From a virus, in the IMG/VR virus record IMGVR_UViG_3300017773_004876, positions 1-32,049 of that record: a stretch of DNA of 32,049 bases. One strand, given 5' to 3'. Numbering within the stretch: position 1 is the stretch's first letter; each line of letters starts with the position of its first letter. The notes below the pieces were generated by a model. The model searched no databases, was not told the DNA's origin, and saw nothing but the letters and a program-made list of their open reading frames with translations. The position numbers were made by a program, and so were the translations under genes. Below are positions 29,920-32,049 of the stretch, in pieces.

Positions 29920-32049
29920 TATACTGTGTACATTTTACATGATACTTGAGTCGTCCATTGGTTATCTGTCCCAATTGAATGGTCTGTACCGGTTATAATA
30001 AAACCAAAATCCTTATACTTATCTGGTAATATAGAAGTGTTAAGTTGAAATACTGATCCTATCTTAAATAGAGAGCACCCTTTTAATGTAAGAGATAATT
30101 CAATAGGAACCGGAAGTCCTGCAGGTTTATTACTTTTTACTCTATCAAGGGTCATTTTTTTAGCTATATCAGATTTTGATTCAGGTCGCATTTCATTAAA
30201 CTTCTCAGGATCAATTACCTCTGAGTCATTAAAGTTCTTCCATGCATCTTCAAATCTTTCTTTGAAAGGTTTTTTCTTTTCATCTTGCTTTGCTGGTGGA
30301 TCTTCTTTTTTAGTTACCTGTTTTGATAAATACATTCTATCAACACATCCTGCATTCCACTTAAGTAAGTTATCTAAATTATCGCTATAGGTACCGGTAT
30401 TACCTTGAGCTGCTATAGAAACCATAGAAGCCATATCAGAGCTTATTTTAGACGTAACACTAATATCTAAAACAGTTGTGGAAAGTCCGTTAACTGTTAT
30501 ACGATGTGGTTTAGTGCTTACGCTAGGCATGGTTCTATCTACTACTCTGTACATATTATCAGTTTCATCATACAGTATATCTAGACTGTTTATATCCCCG
30601 AATGTAGAATTTATAGAACTTAATACTCTTTTTACAAAATCAAATAAACTTTGACTTGTTTCTGCTGTTGAGTTTTGTATAGTTTCTAATTGAGACTTAA
30701 TAAAATGAGAAGTAACCATAATATCTAATATCCTTTTTGGTTTATATGCCCCAGAATATTTACTATGTACTTCTTCTCTTTCTATTTGTGCAAACGAAAA
30801 ATCTCCTGCTGGAGGTTTTGGGGGTAGAGCTACTAAAGGATTATTAGAGTAGTGCCCTGGGAATGTGGTAAATTCTTCATCAGTGTGAATATCAAATCCA
30901 CATACAATTTCTCCTTTATGATTTTTTGGTAATTCAAACTGATTAAGAGCATCTAGTACGAACGATAGCGGTAAGTACACACAGAATATATTATCATTAA
31001 AAAGTTTAGTAAACCAATTTTCTCCGCTTCCAACACTAACATCCATTCCGTAAACGTCTTTATCCTCCAATAAAGTCCCCATAGATCCTAAATTAGAATC
31101 GGTAAGAAAAGCTTTGATTCTACCAAAGAATCCTTTTTGCTGTTCTAACCCATTCATAATTGTATGGAAATTACTTTTATTATCCTGTTTATTTTTTTCT
31201 CCCTGTTCTTTGTCTCTTTTTTTCTGCTCGTCTTCAGTTAAATGATCAGTCGGTTTACTTTCTTTTAAACCTTCTAATATAACGCCTTTAGATATTACAG
31301 AAATTGAGCAATCGTAACTCCCGTCTGATTTTAATGACCAGTTAAAGTTCTTAATAAAGCCAAATATACCTTCGTAGTTACCGTTAGTCTGGTTTCTATT
31401 GTATTCTATACCCATATCGATAGCCTTAGGACTACCTTGTTGACTAAACCACATATTTGCATTTACAGTATTAGCATCTGTGAAGGTTTTTATATTACCT
31501 GAGTTATCAACGTATACTGAATGTCCATATTCTAAGAGTACACTATAACCTACTCTAAAATAAATCCTTTCTATATCATCTAAATCATCTTTAGACCATA
31601 CTTTAAATTTAACTTCTGCTTCTCTTAGGGTACCAAATGTTCCTTTTGATTTAGAAGTTACATCCGTTATACCGGGCATAGGTTTGAAACCCATAGAAGA
31701 ATTATGATATGCTCCTGATCCTCCTGCTGTAGAAGAAGTAAAAGAAATACCTGAACGTCCTGTTGATCCTTTTCTATTAACATTATCTTCAGTACCTTGT
31801 AGAGTACCGCCTGCTAATATTAATGATTCTGCTATTGCTGATGAGCCGGGTGTTGTGTCTTTTTTTCCTCCGTAACCTCTTAATTTTTTTGCAACATCAC
31901 CACCTATTATGTTTACACTTGAACGTAATTTAACCCATGCTGAATTTGAGTTAAGATACTCTAAGGTAGCTTTGTCTCTAGTAGCTGCTCCAAATTTAGC
32001 TTCTCGTGCTTTTATTTGGTTAGAGAGATCTAGTGATATTGATGAACCT
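29919..32049 (-). CDS. Large phage structural protein, 5' end beyond the window
   Basis: The frame ending at 29919 is open without interruption to the right edge of the window, giving more than 709 residues. The Met at 31694 is internal: the codons upstream read as normal protein (LEYLNSNSAWVKLRSSVNII, RGYGGKKDTTPGSSAIAESL, then GSTGRSGISF), so the gene starts outside. After the Met comes MGFKPMPGITDVTSKSKGTF and FKVWSKDDLDDIERIYFRVG, a pattern I associate with baseplate or tail structural proteins of Bacteroidota phages. A charged low-complexity insert lies around residue 160 after the Met, and a second near residue 465. Exact structural role not assigned. Confidence 0.8.
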   Translation of the reverse strand, partial: GSSISLDLSNQIKAREAKFGAATRDKATLEYLNSNSAWVKLRSSVNIIGGDVAKKLRGYGGKKDTTPGSSAIAESLILAGGTLQGTEDNVNRKGSTGRSGISFTSSTAGGSGAYHNSSMGFKPMPGITDVTSKSKGTFGTLREAEVKFKVWSKDDLDDIERIYFRVGYSVLLEYGHSVYVDNSGNIKTFTDANTVNANMWFSQQGSPKAIDMGIEYNRNQTNGNYEGIFGFIKNFNWSLKSDGSYDCSISVISKGVILEGLKESKPTDHLTEDEQKKRDKEQGEKNKQDNKSNFHTIMNGLEQQKGFFGRIKAFLTDSNLGSMGTLLEDKDVYGMDVSVGSGENWFTKLFNDNIFCVYLPLSFVLDALNQFELPKNHKGEIVCGFDIHTDEEFTTFPGHYSNNPLVALPPKPPAGDFSFAQIEREEVHSKYSGAYKPKRILDIMVTSHFIKSQLETIQNSTAETSQSLFDFVKRVLSSINSTFGDINSLDILYDETDNMYRVVDRTMPSVSTKPHRITVNGLSTTVLDISVTSKISSDMASMVSIAAQGNTGTYSDNLDNLLKWNAGCVDRMYLSKQVTKKEDPPAKQDEKKKPFKERFEDAWKNFNDSEVIDPEKFNEMRPESKSDIAKKMTLDRVKSNKPAGLPVPIELSLTLKGCSLFKIGSVFQLNTSILPDKYKDFGFIITGTDHSIGTDNQWTTQVSCKMYTV

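Noticed and set aside
1-32049. CRISPR array, insertion sequence, integrase or att site
   Set aside because: No regularly spaced repeats, no transposase or integrase frames and no duplicated tRNA end were seen.

Overview
The window is a continuous stretch of a tailed double-stranded DNA phage genome (Caudoviricetes). It looks T4-related in its replication and structural content and probably infects a marine or freshwater Bacteroidota (Flavobacteriia-like) host. The reasons are: every gene lies on the minus strand; the DNA is AT-rich and tightly packed with overlapping starts and stops; there are gp32-like, UvsX-like, DnaB-type helicase, FEN-type nuclease and NrdA/NrdB genes; there are Calx-beta and fibre-type virion proteins; clear Shine-Dalgarno sites are rare; and a tRNA-Ala(UGC) resembles those of Flavobacteriia. 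Host assignment is an inference. Both window edges cut genes: queF at the left (3' end missing) and a large structural gene at the right (5' end missing).

Transcription runs from high to low coordinates. From right to left: 32049-29395 holds a large structural or baseplate-like protein and a small partner. 29339-19915 is the replication and recombination block: a compact family A DNA polymerase, an unknown protein, the ssDNA-binding protein with a strong terminator, two radical SAM proteins flanking UvsX, a FEN-type 5' nuclease, two tandem cytidylyltransferases and the replicative helicase. 19914-15012 holds a structured leader, nrdB, nrdA, a Calx-beta virion protein and thioredoxin. 14649-11147 holds queC, a tRNA-Ala, an SGNH hydrolase and a carbamoyltransferase. 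11121-7287 holds a fibre-like protein with long repeats, a subtilisin-like protease and a glycosyltransferase.

6925-1 is the most striking region: an operon-like run queD, queE, ferredoxin, a purine-type phosphoribosyltransferase, folE, cupin, MazG-like, dpdA, a formyltransferase (dpdN-like), P-loop kinase, staphylococcal-type nuclease and queF. With queC at 13.8-14.6 kb this is a complete route from GTP to preQ1 (FolE, QueD, QueE, QueC, QueF), insertion into DNA by the transglycosylase DpdA, and a candidate formylation step. The predicted genomic base is therefore 2'-deoxy-7-(formylamino)methyl-7-deazaguanine (fdPreQ1), a phage DNA modification already described elsewhere. New points here are the accessory genes (ferredoxin, phosphoribosyltransferase, MazG, nuclease) and unusual metal-ligand residues in QueC, QueD and QueE. 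The phosphoribosyltransferase could recycle the guanine that DpdA releases.

A second theme is surface or sugar chemistry (glycosyltransferase, carbamoyltransferase, SGNH hydrolase, ManC-type cupin, two cytidylyltransferases). Its target cannot be read from the sequence. No CRISPR array, insertion sequence or integrase was seen.
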